NCBI RefSeq assembly: GCF_030848505.1
Contig: NZ_JAVDDU010000005.1
Location: forward strand, 215,929-279,928
DNA: 64,000 nt
From: Marinimicrobium hydrolyticum
Lineage (GTDB): Bacteria > Pseudomonadota > Gammaproteobacteria > Pseudomonadales > Cellvibrionaceae
Direction: 5' to 3'
Within the stretch, counting starts at the first letter, position 1. The number at the start of each line of letters is the position of its first letter. A program made the translations under genes and the position numbers. This document shows, piece by piece, positions 38,738 to 46,443 of this stretch. The notes beneath the pieces are model-generated. The model was not told the DNA's origin and searched no databases. It saw only the letters and a list, made by a program, of their open reading frames with translations.

Positions 38738-39700
38738 ATGAACATTCCTCAGACCCCGCTTATTGTTCTGATGACGGTAACGTGCCTAGTGGCATGTGCA
38801 CCCCAGGGGGAAAAACAGAAACCGCTCCAACAGGAAAGCACCACCATGTCCATTCAATCCGACGGAAATCAGTATCGGCTTCGCCACGGTCATCTGGACT
38901 TAGAGATTGTGCCGGAGGTGGGTGGGCGTATTGGATCGGTTCAGTACCGGGGCCAGGAAGTGTTGCTGGAAACCGATCGTAACGAAGGGCTTAATTGGGG
39001 CAACGTTCTGTGGCCTAGCCCACAAAGCGATTGGGGCTGGCCGCCCGAGCCGGTGCTTGATCACAAACCGTATGAAGTGGAGTTAAGTGGCGATGCACTG
39101 ACTCTCATCAGTGGGGTGGCACCGGAGACGGGTTACCAGTTTGTTAAAACCTACGGTTTTGATACCCATGCCGATGCCTTGGTAATCGACTACCAGATCC
39201 ATAATCGCAGCCGCGAGAAGCGCACAGTGGCGGCCTGGGAAATCACCCGCGTTCCGCCTAGTGGCCTAGCGCTATTCCCTACCGGTGACACCAAGGCGAT
39301 CAGCGGCCAATTTAAACCCTTACCGACGCAAAGCTCCCACGGTATTACTTGGTATCTTTATGAGCCCGAGCGAATCGACGGCGACCACAAGCTGATGACC
39401 GACGGGGCCGAAGGGTGGCTTGCCTACATCAACGAGGGCGTCGCCCTGATCAAGCAATTTCCCGATGTGCCCGCCGAGCTGAACGCGCCGGGAGAAGGGG
39501 AGATTGAGATATACACCAACGCGGCCAAAACCTACATTGAAATTGAACAGCAGGGGCCGCTAACGCAACTGGCTCCGGGAGAAGTGTTGGATTGGCAAGT
39601 ACGCTGGTATGTGCGCTCGGTGCCTGAAAACATCAGCGCCGAGGTCGGTGATGAAGCGCTGGTGGCCTGGATTCGCGAGTTGTTGGGAATAACCCCTTAA
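38738..39700 (+). CDS. DUF4380 domain lipoprotein
   Basis: The 320-residue product has a signal peptide and lipobox LVAC (C20) and then a beta-rich domain opening YRLRHGHLDLEIVPEVGGRI, the DUF4380 pattern that recalls aldose-epimerase-like beta-sandwich folds binding sugars (for example GLNWGNVLWPSPQSDWGWPP). No function is established. Mutarotase-like or sugar-binding activity is a reasonable guess from the fold and from the LacI regulator 17 bases downstream. The gene starts 16 bases after cnoX. Confidence 0.8.
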   Translation: MNIPQTPLIVLMTVTCLVACAPQGEKQKPLQQESTTMSIQSDGNQYRLRHGHLDLEIVPEVGGRIGSVQYRGQEVLLETDRNEGLNWGNVLWPSPQSDWGWPPEPVLDHKPYEVELSGDALTLISGVAPETGYQFVKTYGFDTHADALVIDYQIHNRSREKRTVAAWEITRVPPSGLALFPTGDTKAISGQFKPLPTQSSHGITWYLYEPERIDGDHKLMTDGAEGWLAYINEGVALIKQFPDVPAELNAPGEGEIEIYTNAAKTYIEIEQQGPLTQLAPGEVLDWQVRWYVRSVPENISAEVGDEALVAWIRELLGITP

Positions 39701-39717
39701 CGGTTGGGAGTGCGTCG

Positions 39718-40731
39718 GTGGGCAAAGCAACCATTGATCATGTGGCGGAACGGGCAGGCGTGTCCATAAAAACCGTGTCACGGGTGGTCAACAACGAGCC
39801 CAATGTTCGCCCCTCCACGCGCGATAAAGTACTGCGCGCCGTGGCGGAACTGGATTACCGTCCCAACCTTTCCGCCCGCAGCTTAGCGGGCAACCGCTCC
39901 TACGTTATTGGGCTTTTGTACGATAACCCCAGCGCCAACTACGTTATTGATGTTCAGGATGGTGTGCTCGCGGCCAGTCGTGCGCAAGGTTATGACCTGC
40001 TGATTCACCCCTGCAATCATCGCGACCCGGATGTGGCTGAGGAAGTCGCTGATCTGCTTCGACAGCCTCGGGTTGATGGTTTGATTCTGACTCCACCTTT
40101 GTCCGACATGGCTGCCGTGTTGGAGGTGCTCAGCGCCAGCGGGACGCCTTTTGTACGTCTGGCTCCTACGGTCGATAAACACCTGTCTCCCTACGTAGAA
40201 ACCAACGACCGAAACGCCGCTTACCAAATGACCCAGCAACTGCTCTCTTTGGGCCACAGCCGCATAGGGTTTATCAGCGGGCACCCGGATCACCGGGCGG
40301 TTGCCTGCCGCTATGAAGGTTATGGTGACGCTCTGCGGGACCAAGGGCTTGAGGTTGTAGAGGACTTGGTGGAGCAAGGTTACAACTCTTTCGAATCCGG
40401 AGAGCTGGCGGCTCAAAAACTGCTCGCCTTGACGCCGCGCCCCACCGCCATTTTTGCCGCTAACGATGATATGGCGGCGGGGGCCATGATGGTCGCCCAC
40501 CGCATGGGGTTGAATGTTCCCGCCGAAGTGTCCGTGGCCGGTTTTGACGATACGCCCGTGGCACATCAAATTTGGCCTTCACTTTCCACCGTGCGCCAGC
40601 CGATCCAGGCTATGGCCAAGATGGCTGCTGAGCTGCTTCTCACCCAAGTGCAGGGCAAGCAGGTGCAAGCTCAGTCCAATCTCGATTCGAGCTTAATTCT
40701 TCGTGACTCCACAGGGCCGGCGCCGAAATAA
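39718..40731 (+). CDS. LacI-family transcriptional regulator
   Basis: The 337-residue protein has a helix-turn-helix (IDHVAERAGVSIKTVSRVVN, about 6-25), a hinge (NLSARSLAGNRSYVIGLL) and a sugar-binding core with AIFAANDDMAAGAM and VSVAGFDDTPVA. The start is GTG at 39718, preceded by GGGAG. It follows the DUF4380 gene and faces glk. The nearest LacI-like operator is the perfect palindrome TTGACAGCGCTGTCAA in the glk promoter (41865-41880), so it may control glucose or another hexose. The link is inferred from distance and motif style. Confidence 0.9.
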   Translation: MGKATIDHVAERAGVSIKTVSRVVNNEPNVRPSTRDKVLRAVAELDYRPNLSARSLAGNRSYVIGLLYDNPSANYVIDVQDGVLAASRAQGYDLLIHPCNHRDPDVAEEVADLLRQPRVDGLILTPPLSDMAAVLEVLSASGTPFVRLAPTVDKHLSPYVETNDRNAAYQMTQQLLSLGHSRIGFISGHPDHRAVACRYEGYGDALRDQGLEVVEDLVEQGYNSFESGELAAQKLLALTPRPTAIFAANDDMAAGAMMVAHRMGLNVPAEVSVAGFDDTPVAHQIWPSLSTVRQPIQAMAKMAAELLLTQVQGKQVQAQSNLDSSLILRDSTGPAPK

Positions 40732-40754
40732 AGGGGCAGCATTTTAAGAAGGTC

Positions 40755-40783
40755 AAAAAAAGCGCCTCAAGGGCGCTTTTTTT
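40755..40783. terminator. Bidirectional intrinsic terminator between the LacI gene and glk
   Basis: AAAAAAAGCGCC-TCAAG-GGCGCTTTTTTT gives a T-run in both directions and serves the two convergent genes. Confidence 0.92.
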
Positions 40784-40803
40784 ATGCGACTAAAAACTCT
40801 GAG

Positions 40804-41793
40804 TTAGTCTGCCAGAGCGGGAACCGTGTCCAACAACCAAGCCGCTGTTCCTACCAGTGCGGCCGTGTCCTTGATGATCGCATTCAAAGGAATCCCCTGC
40901 ACATAACCGGTCATGGGCCCTTTGTTTGTGTAGCGCTGCAAAAATGTGGTTTGCGGAATGTAATTCACCAACCGGGGCACAATGCCGCCGCCCACATAAA
41001 CCCCGCCACGCGCGCCGGTAGACAGGGCTTTATCGCCGGCCACGCTACCCAGAATCCCACAAAAGGTATCCAGCGCCGAGCGGCACAAGGGGTCCGTGCC
41101 TGCCTGGCCGTGCTGGTTTACATCGGCCGGGCTGTAGTCTTCGGCCTTTTGGCCGGAAACGCCCGCCAGTGCTTTGTACAAAGTGACCAAGCCATTGCCC
41201 GAAATCAGGTTTTCCACGGACACATGGGGCTGACGCTCCAGCAGGTATTTCAGAATCTCGACTTCCTCGAGAGTGCCGGGCGCAAAGTTGGTGTGGCCGC
41301 CCTCGGTGGCAACGATTTTCCAGCGCCCGGCGCAGGGTACCAGACCGGCCATGCCAAACCCGGTGCCGGGCCCTAAGGCCAGCTTGGGCGCTTCCGGGTC
41401 CGCCTCAGCGGCGTGAAACTGATGCAGCTCAGTGCCGGTCAAGTGCGGCATAGCGTAGGCCAGGGCGGCGAAATCGTTGATGACATCCAGCGCATCCATC
41501 CCCAGTTCTTTTTGCAACTCGGCAATGCCAAATTCCCATTGGAGGTTGGTCATGCGTACGCGGCCTTTTTGGATGGGGCCAGCAATCGCCAGGCAGGCGA
41601 ACGCGGGTAGGGGAGTGCCGATCTCTTCACCGTAAGCCCGAATCATTTGGGCGATGGTGGGGTAGTTGGCGCACCGCAGCGTTATTTGTGACTGTGCTGT
41701 GTAGTCGGGGTTGGGCTGTTTGGTCCCGGCAATATCCACCAAACCAAAGCGCGCGTTTGTACCGCCAATGTCCGCAACCAATATAGAGCTCAT
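40804..41793 (-). CDS. glk: Glucokinase
   Basis: The 329-residue kinase makes glucose 6-phosphate from glucose and ATP. The Glk-family phosphate motif ADIGGTNARFGLVD is at 7-20, with LAIAGPIQKGRVRMTN, the sugar-site block NDFAALAYAMP, the GPGTGFGMAGLVP loop and EGGHTNFAP. The ATG at 41793 has AAGGA upstream; an in-frame start at 41880 lies inside the operator and is rejected. It would phosphorylate the glucose released by the starch island enzymes. Transcription starts at a promoter overlapped by a perfect palindromic operator, shared with a divergent promoter. Confidence 0.95.
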   Translation of the reverse strand: MSSILVADIGGTNARFGLVDIAGTKQPNPDYTAQSQITLRCANYPTIAQMIRAYGEEIGTPLPAFACLAIAGPIQKGRVRMTNLQWEFGIAELQKELGMDALDVINDFAALAYAMPHLTGTELHQFHAAEADPEAPKLALGPGTGFGMAGLVPCAGRWKIVATEGGHTNFAPGTLEEVEILKYLLERQPHVSVENLISGNGLVTLYKALAGVSGQKAEDYSPADVNQHGQAGTDPLCRSALDTFCGILGSVAGDKALSTGARGGVYVGGGIVPRLVNYIPQTTFLQRYTNKGPMTGYVQGIPLNAIIKDTAALVGTAAWLLDTVPALAD

Positions 41794-41851
41794 GGGAATC
41801 CTTGTGTCGTTTAAGTGAGGAGAGCTTCGCGCCCCTAAATCTTGAGGTTGG

Positions 41852-41893
41852 AGTTTAAAATCTATTGACAGCGCTGTCAATAAACCTTACTAT
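41852..41893. promoter_or_regulatory. Divergent promoters sharing a palindromic operator (glk and candidate sRNA)
   Basis: The 18-bp palindrome ATTGACAGCGCTGTCAAT (41864-41881) supplies a -35 TTGACA on each strand. Minus strand: TTGACA, 17 bases, TAAACT (41852-41857), towards glk. Plus strand: TTGACA (41865-41870), 17 bases, TACTAT (41888-41893), away from glk. A repressor bound here would block both. Central GC and size fit a LacI-family operator; the regulator at 39718-40731 is the nearest candidate. Confidence 0.75.
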
Positions 41894-41899
41894 TTCAGC

Positions 41900-42002
41900 T
41901 TTGTGGGGTAGTTTAGTGCTCCTGGAATGATCTCTCACCCTCGATGTCTGGTTGATGCATCGAGGTCTCCCTCTTGCCCTTCACTGTGTGAAGGGCTTTT
42001 TT
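41900..42002 (+). ncRNA. Candidate small RNA divergent from glk
   Basis: A strong predicted promoter (TTGACA-17-TACTAT) would start RNA near 41900. An 8-bp hairpin (41939-41946 with 41958-41965), a single-stranded C/T-rich run TCTCCCTCTT (41966-41975) and an intrinsic terminator (GCCCTTCAC-TGT-GTGAAGGGC plus six T, 41976-42002) follow. The terminator has no other plus-strand gene to end, since glk reads the other way. The C/T-rich run could pair with ribosome-binding sites. A frame from ATG 41928 has no usable ribosome site and runs through the terminator. I recognise no known RNA family. Confidence 0.5.
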
Positions 42003-42154
42003 CGTTTCTTCGGTTGGTTTCGGCATACAGCTCGTGCTTGGAAGCGCACTGCTAGTGGTTCGAAGCCATTACTGGCATAATCTGCCCGCGATTAAACCAC
42101 CGGCATACGGTATCCAGGCGTACGCCCCTAACGTCTCCAAAAGCAGAGGAATCC

Positions 42155-43270
42155 ATGCAACCACAGGTCAAACCCCGTAATCCAAATTTCTCCTCCGGTC
42201 CCTGCAGCAAGCGCCCCGGTTACGATCTGGGCCAGCTGGATATTGCCACCCTGGGGCGCTCTCACCGCTCCGCTGTGGGCAAAGACGCACTTGGGCGCGC
42301 CTGTTCCGAGACCGCGCGCCTGCTCAAGCTGCCGGAAGGTTACCGCGTTGGTGTCGTGCCTGGTTCGGATACCGGCGCCGTGGAAATGGCCCTATGGTCC
42401 ATGCTGGGCCAGCGCCCGGTGGACATACTGCAATGGGAGTCCTTCGGTAAAGGCTGGCTGACCGATGTGACCAAGCAGCTCAAATTGAAAGACGTCACCG
42501 CTCTGGAAGCGGACTACGGCCTGCTGCCGGATCTGAGCAAAGTTAATTTTGACCACGACGTGGTGTTTACCTGGAACGGCACCACCTCCGGCGTAAAAGT
42601 CCCCAACGGTGACTGGATAGCCGATGACCGCACCGGTTTGACCATTTGCGACGCCACCTCCGCGGTGTTTGCCATGGAGCTGCCCTGGGAAAAGCTGGAT
42701 GTGGTTACGTTCAGCTGGCAGAAAGTCCTGGGCGGTGAAGGTGCCCACGGCATGCTGATCCTGGGCCCGCGCGCGGTAGAGCGCCTGGAATCCTACACGC
42801 CGCCTTGGCCGCTTCCGAAGCTGTTCCGTATGACCAAGGGCGGCGAGCTAATTGAAGGCATTTTCCGTGGTGAAACCATTAATACTCCGTCCATGTTGTG
42901 TGTGGCGGACTATCTGGACGCCCTGCAGTGGATCGACTCCATTGGCGGTGTGGATGCCGCTATCGCACGCTCCGAAGCCAATCTGGCGGTACTGGAGAAA
43001 TTCGTCGACGAAAACGACTGGATCGAATTTTTGCCTCAGACCGCCGAGACCCGCTCCAACACCAGCGTGTGCTTTACCCTAAAGGCGAGCCCGGATCAGG
43101 TGAAGGCCATGGTCAAGTTGCTGGATAAAGAAGGCGTAGCCTACGATATCGGCGCCTATCGGGACGCACCGCCGGGCCTGCGCATTTGGTGCGGTGCCAC
43201 CGTTGAGGCGGCCGATCTGGAAGCCCTTGTGCCCTGGCTGACCTGGGCCTATGAGCAAACCGCTGAGTGA
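42155..43270 (+). CDS. serC: Phosphoserine aminotransferase (SerC, longer variant)
   Basis: The 371-residue PLP enzyme converts 3-phosphohydroxypyruvate and glutamate to phosphoserine. The start [19 protein letters not shown] and the PLP-lysine block [15 protein letters not shown] fit the variant common in alphaproteobacteria and some marine gammaproteobacteria rather than the E. coli form. [16 protein letters not shown] and [10 protein letters not shown] line the cofactor site. serA follows 60 bases later; together they give the first two serine steps (serB is not in the window). The gap upstream holds the candidate small RNA. Confidence 0.92.
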   Translation: MQPQVKPRNPNFSSGPCSKRPGYDLGQLDIATLGRSHRSAVGKDALGRACSETARLLKLPEGYRVGVVPGSDTGAVEMALWSMLGQRPVDILQWESFGKGWLTDVTKQLKLKDVTALEADYGLLPDLSKVNFDHDVVFTWNGTTSGVKVPNGDWIADDRTGLTICDATSAVFAMELPWEKLDVVTFSWQKVLGGEGAHGMLILGPRAVERLESYTPPWPLPKLFRMTKGGELIEGIFRGETINTPSMLCVADYLDALQWIDSIGGVDAAIARSEANLAVLEKFVDENDWIEFLPQTAETRSNTSVCFTLKASPDQVKAMVKLLDKEGVAYDIGAYRDAPPGLRIWCGATVEAADLEALVPWLTWAYEQTAE

Positions 43271-43330
43271 TGAATGAATAGCTCGCCTTCACTGAAGGCG
43301 GGCTGGCGCAACGAACGCAAGGACTCCAAG

Positions 43331-44506
43331 ATGTTTAAAGTAAAAACCTACAATCAAATTTCTGTGAAAGGCCTGAACCGCTTCGGCCGTGATAAGTACG
43401 AAGTCGCCAGCGACATCAATCAACCGGACGCCTACATTCTGCGTAGCCACAAGCTGCACGGCGAGCCGCTGCCGGAATCGGTATGCGTCGTAGCCCGTGC
43501 CGGTGCCGGTGTAAACAACGTACCTGTAGACGAGTACACCAAAAAAGGCGTGGTCGTGTTTAACGCTCCCGGCGCCAACGCCAATGCGGTGAAAGAGCTG
43601 GTGCTGGCCGGCATGCTGCTGGGTAGCCGGGGCATTTTGCCGGGCATGGAGTATGTACAGACTCTAACGGACATGGACGACGCCGACGCCATGGGTAAAC
43701 TGCTGGAGAAACAAAAGTCCAAATTCGCCGGCAGCGAACTTCAGGGTAAAACCCTGGGCGTAGTAGGGCTGGGGGCTATCGGCTCACTGGTGGCGGAAAT
43801 GGCTCTGTCACTGGGTATGAACGTGGTCGGGTTTGACCCAGCGCTGTCTGTTGAAGCGGCCTGGCGCTTGCCCAGCCAAGTGGGCCGCATGGAAAACCTG
43901 CAGGCTTTGCTGGCACGCGCGGACTACATCAGCATTCACGTTCCGGCCATTGAACCCACTCGCCATATGATCAACAGCGACTCGCTCAAAGGCGTAAAAA
44001 CCGGTGCTGTGCTGCTTAACTTTGCTCGTGAGTCCATCGTGGACGCTCACGCCGTGGTGGAGAGTCTGGACAAGGGCCAACTGGGCCGCTACATCTGCGA
44101 CTTTCCCGAGCCTTGCTTGCTCAACCGATCGGATGTGTACGCCATGCCGCACATCGGTGCCAGCACTCTGGAGGCGGAAGAGAACTGCGCGGTGATGGTC
44201 GCCGACCAGTTGATGGACTACCTGGAAAACGGCAACGTGAAGAACTCGGTCAACTTTCCGGCCGTCAGCATGGAGCGCAACGGCAACCGGGGAGCGCGCA
44301 TCACCTTCTGCAACGATAACGTCTCCGGCGTTTTGGGCCATGTACTCTCGGTTCTGGCCGATCAAAAAGTGAACGTTATTGATATGGTCAATAAAAGCCG
44401 CGGTGAAATTGCCTACAACATCATTGATGTAGAGGTTCCGCCCTCGGAGGCGGTTCTGTCAGCGATCCAGTCTGTCGAGCATGTAATCTCAGTACGGGTA
44501 GTTTAA
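43331..44506 (+). CDS. serA: D-3-phosphoglycerate dehydrogenase
   Basis: The 391-residue NAD enzyme oxidises 3-phosphoglycerate, the entry to serine synthesis. The NAD motif is VVGLGAIGSLVAE, the catalytic Arg/Glu region AGAGVNNVPVDEYT and then ARESIVDAHAV, and the catalytic His lies in MPHIGASTLEAEE. A C-terminal ACT domain (about 318-391, ITFCNDNVSGVLGHVLSVLA) suggests serine feedback. It is the short form without an intervening domain, pairing with the serC variant upstream. The ATG at 43331 follows AAGGA; 19 upstream in-frame codons are rejected. Confidence 0.94.
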   Translation: MFKVKTYNQISVKGLNRFGRDKYEVASDINQPDAYILRSHKLHGEPLPESVCVVARAGAGVNNVPVDEYTKKGVVVFNAPGANANAVKELVLAGMLLGSRGILPGMEYVQTLTDMDDADAMGKLLEKQKSKFAGSELQGKTLGVVGLGAIGSLVAEMALSLGMNVVGFDPALSVEAAWRLPSQVGRMENLQALLARADYISIHVPAIEPTRHMINSDSLKGVKTGAVLLNFARESIVDAHAVVESLDKGQLGRYICDFPEPCLLNRSDVYAMPHIGASTLEAEENCAVMVADQLMDYLENGNVKNSVNFPAVSMERNGNRGARITFCNDNVSGVLGHVLSVLADQKVNVIDMVNKSRGEIAYNIIDVEVPPSEAVLSAIQSVEHVISVRVV

Positions 44507-44512
44507 GAGCAA

Positions 44513-44551
44513 AGGGAGACGGGAAGGGCGCTTGCCGCGGCCCTTCTCCCT
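44513..44551 (+). terminator. Terminator-like hairpin after serA
   Basis: AGGGAGACGGGAAGGGC and GCCCTTCTCCCT pair as a long GC-rich stem and are followed by TTCTATTT, a weak T-run. It separates the serine genes from the flagellar cluster. Confidence 0.6.
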
Positions 44552-44697
44552 TTCTATTTGCCTTGCCATCGTAGCGGTAAACCCTTGCCGCTTTGCCTTC
44601 CAGCTTCCGCTTTTATCCCCTCCTCAAACGCCTCTTTTCCTTCTCTAAGTTAAAGAAATTCCTTTTAAATCAGTCGCCTGCAGCAATTTTCCACTTC

Positions 44698-44713
44698 TGG
44701 CACAGCGCTTGCT
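44698..44713 (+). promoter_or_regulatory. Sigma-54 (RpoN) promoter of flgB
   Basis: TGGCAC-AGCGC-TTGCT is a near-perfect -24/-12 element, 44 bases before the flgB start. It implies class II flagellar control by RpoN and a FleQ-type activator. Confidence 0.85.
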
Positions 44714-44756
44714 TTGATGTCTACAACACCGTTAAACCGGAATGGACGTAAAGCAA

Positions 44757-45158
44757 ATGGCAATCTCTTTTGAATCAGCGTTGGGTATTCACGAATCGGC
44801 TCTGAAGCTGCGCGGCAAGCGTGCCGAGGTACTGGCCAACAACCTGGCCAACGCCGATACCCCAAACTTTAAGGCCCGTGACCTGGACTTTAGGCAAGTA
44901 CTGGCCAATGAGTCTGGGGCCAATAGCTCGTTCACCATGCGTGCCACCAATGCCCGCCACCTCTCACTGGGCGCTTCCGGCCAGACAGGTCCGGAAGTTC
45001 TGTACCGGACGCCGCACCAGCCTTCCATCGACGGTAACACCGTGGAAGAGCAGGTGGAGCACAGCGAATACATGAAAAACGCTCTGCAACTGCAAGCGAG
45101 TTTCACCTTCTTGAACAGCCGTTTTAAAGGGCTGATGAGCGCCCTGCGCGGTGAATAA
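44757..45158 (+). CDS. flgB: Flagellar basal-body rod protein FlgB
   Basis: The 133-residue proximal-rod subunit starts MAISFESALGIHESALKLR and contains the rod motif VLANNLANADTPNFKARDLDF; it ends in the conserved C-terminal helix ALQLQASFTFLNSRFKGL. It is exported by the flagellar type III system without a cleaved signal. An in-frame ATG at 44742 exists, but the family start favours 44757. First gene of flgBCDE, behind a sigma-54 promoter. Confidence 0.95.
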   Translation: MAISFESALGIHESALKLRGKRAEVLANNLANADTPNFKARDLDFRQVLANESGANSSFTMRATNARHLSLGASGQTGPEVLYRTPHQPSIDGNTVEEQVEHSEYMKNALQLQASFTFLNSRFKGLMSALRGE

Positions 45159-45188
45159 CCCCAACTTACGTGACCCGGAGTAGACATC

Positions 45189-45662
45189 ATGGCCCTTGGA
45201 AATATTTTTGACGTTGCCGGTTCTGCCATGAACGCCCAGAGCGTTCGGCTTAATACTACCGCTAGTAATCTCGCCAACGCTCAGACTGCCAGCTCCAGTG
45301 CGGATCAAGTCTATCGCGGTCGCCACGCCGTCTTCGCCAGCATTCAGCAGCGGGCCATGGCGCTGGGTATGGAAGGGCGGCAGGCCGGGCATATGGGCGC
45401 GGGTTTTGATACCGGTTTCGACAACGGCAGTAGTGCCGGCGTCCGGGTAATGGGTATTGTTGAAAGCGATGCGCCTTTACAGCCGCGTTACGAGCCCAAT
45501 CATCCCCAGGCCAATGAAGAAGGTTATGTGTTTTACCCCAACGTTAACCCGGTGGAAGAAATGACCAATATGATTTCCGCCTCACGCTCCTTTCAAATGA
45601 ACGTCGAGGTCATGAATTCCGCCAAACAAATGGTTCAGCGCGTGCTGACCCTGGGCCAATAA
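45189..45662 (+). CDS. flgC: Flagellar basal-body rod protein FlgC
   Basis: The 157-residue rod subunit has the N-terminal rod/hook helix (IFDVAGSAMNAQSVRLNTTASNLAN, shown here only to illustrate the ASNLANAQT motif) and the C-terminal MTNMISASRSFQMNVEVMNS helix. It includes the YPNVNPVEEM block typical of FlgC. It lies 30 bases behind flgB and 14 before flgD. Confidence 0.95.
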   Translation: MALGNIFDVAGSAMNAQSVRLNTTASNLANAQTASSSADQVYRGRHAVFASIQQRAMALGMEGRQAGHMGAGFDTGFDNGSSAGVRVMGIVESDAPLQPRYEPNHPQANEEGYVFYPNVNPVEEMTNMISASRSFQMNVEVMNSAKQMVQRVLTLGQ

Positions 45663-45676
45663 AAAGGAGCTGAGCC

Positions 45677-46390
45677 GTGAGTCAGGTTGATAATGACAAA
45701 CCCGTGAGCAGTATACTCAGTCATCTGAATATCACTCAAAAGAACCAAAAGGAAAAGACTGATAACAGCTTGGGGCAAACCGCTTTTCTGGAGCTGATGA
45801 TCGCGCAAATGAATCACCAGGATCCTCTGTCACCCCAAGATAACACCGAGTTTGTCGCCCAGTTGGCGCAGTTCAGTTCCGTGGAAGGTTTGGAGCGGCT
45901 GAATAAAAACTTCGAAGGTTTTACCAACAATTTTATGTCCAATCAGGCATTGCAGGCTTCGTCTTTGGTGGGTACTTCGGTTTCAGTGGAAACGGACACC
46001 ACCAAGCTGATGGAAGGCGGCATTGTCTCCGGCAGCGCTCTACTTGAGAGCTCTACAGGCGGGGTGGCGATCAATATCTACAACGACAAAGGTTCGTTGG
46101 TCGCTCAGGTGCCCGCAGGCGACCAACCCAGGGGAGAGATGGTTTTCCGTTGGGACGGACAAAATATGGAAGTCAATGGAAAACTTCTGAAGTGGCGGGC
46201 GGAGCAACCAATGCCAGCAGGCGATTACCGGTTTGAAGTGATGGGCAACCAAAACGGTGAACAACAGCAAATGCAAACCGCGCTCAGTGCCAACGTCAAC
46301 AGTGTGACCATGGGGGCCGATGGTAAGTTGACCCTGAATTTGGCAGGCATCGGTGCCGTTAATATCGCCGACGTAAAACAATTTAACTGA
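45677..46390 (+). CDS. flgD: Flagellar hook-capping protein FlgD
   Basis: The 237-residue cap guides assembly of FlgE into the hook and is later discarded. The conserved N-terminal block FLELMIAQMNHQDPLSPQDN and the segment AQLAQFSSVEGLERLN are present, followed by the Tudor/FnIII-like FLgD_ig region (GDQPRGEMVFRWDGQN, PAGDYRFEVMG). The start is GTG at 45677 with AAGGAGCT upstream. Length is normal. Confidence 0.95.
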   Translation: MSQVDNDKPVSSILSHLNITQKNQKEKTDNSLGQTAFLELMIAQMNHQDPLSPQDNTEFVAQLAQFSSVEGLERLNKNFEGFTNNFMSNQALQASSLVGTSVSVETDTTKLMEGGIVSGSALLESSTGGVAINIYNDKGSLVAQVPAGDQPRGEMVFRWDGQNMEVNGKLLKWRAEQPMPAGDYRFEVMGNQNGEQQQMQTALSANVNSVTMGADGKLTLNLAGIGAVNIADVKQFN

Positions 46391-46402
46391 TTTTATTTGT
46401 TG

Positions 46403-46417
46403 TGGCACACCTCGTGC
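46403..46417 (+). promoter_or_regulatory. Sigma-54-like promoter of flgE
   Basis: TGGCAC-ACCTC-GTGC keeps the invariant GG and GC at the correct 10-base distance, with one change in the -12 box. It lies in the 53-base gap before flgE and may boost hook production separately from flgBCD. Confidence 0.55.
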
Positions 46418-46443
46418 CGTAACTGACCAGCGAGGATAGGGTT

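Noticed and set aside
41928..42056. Short frame across the candidate small RNA
   Set aside because: GGA directly abuts the ATG, leaving no ribosome-site spacing, and the frame runs through the intrinsic terminator.
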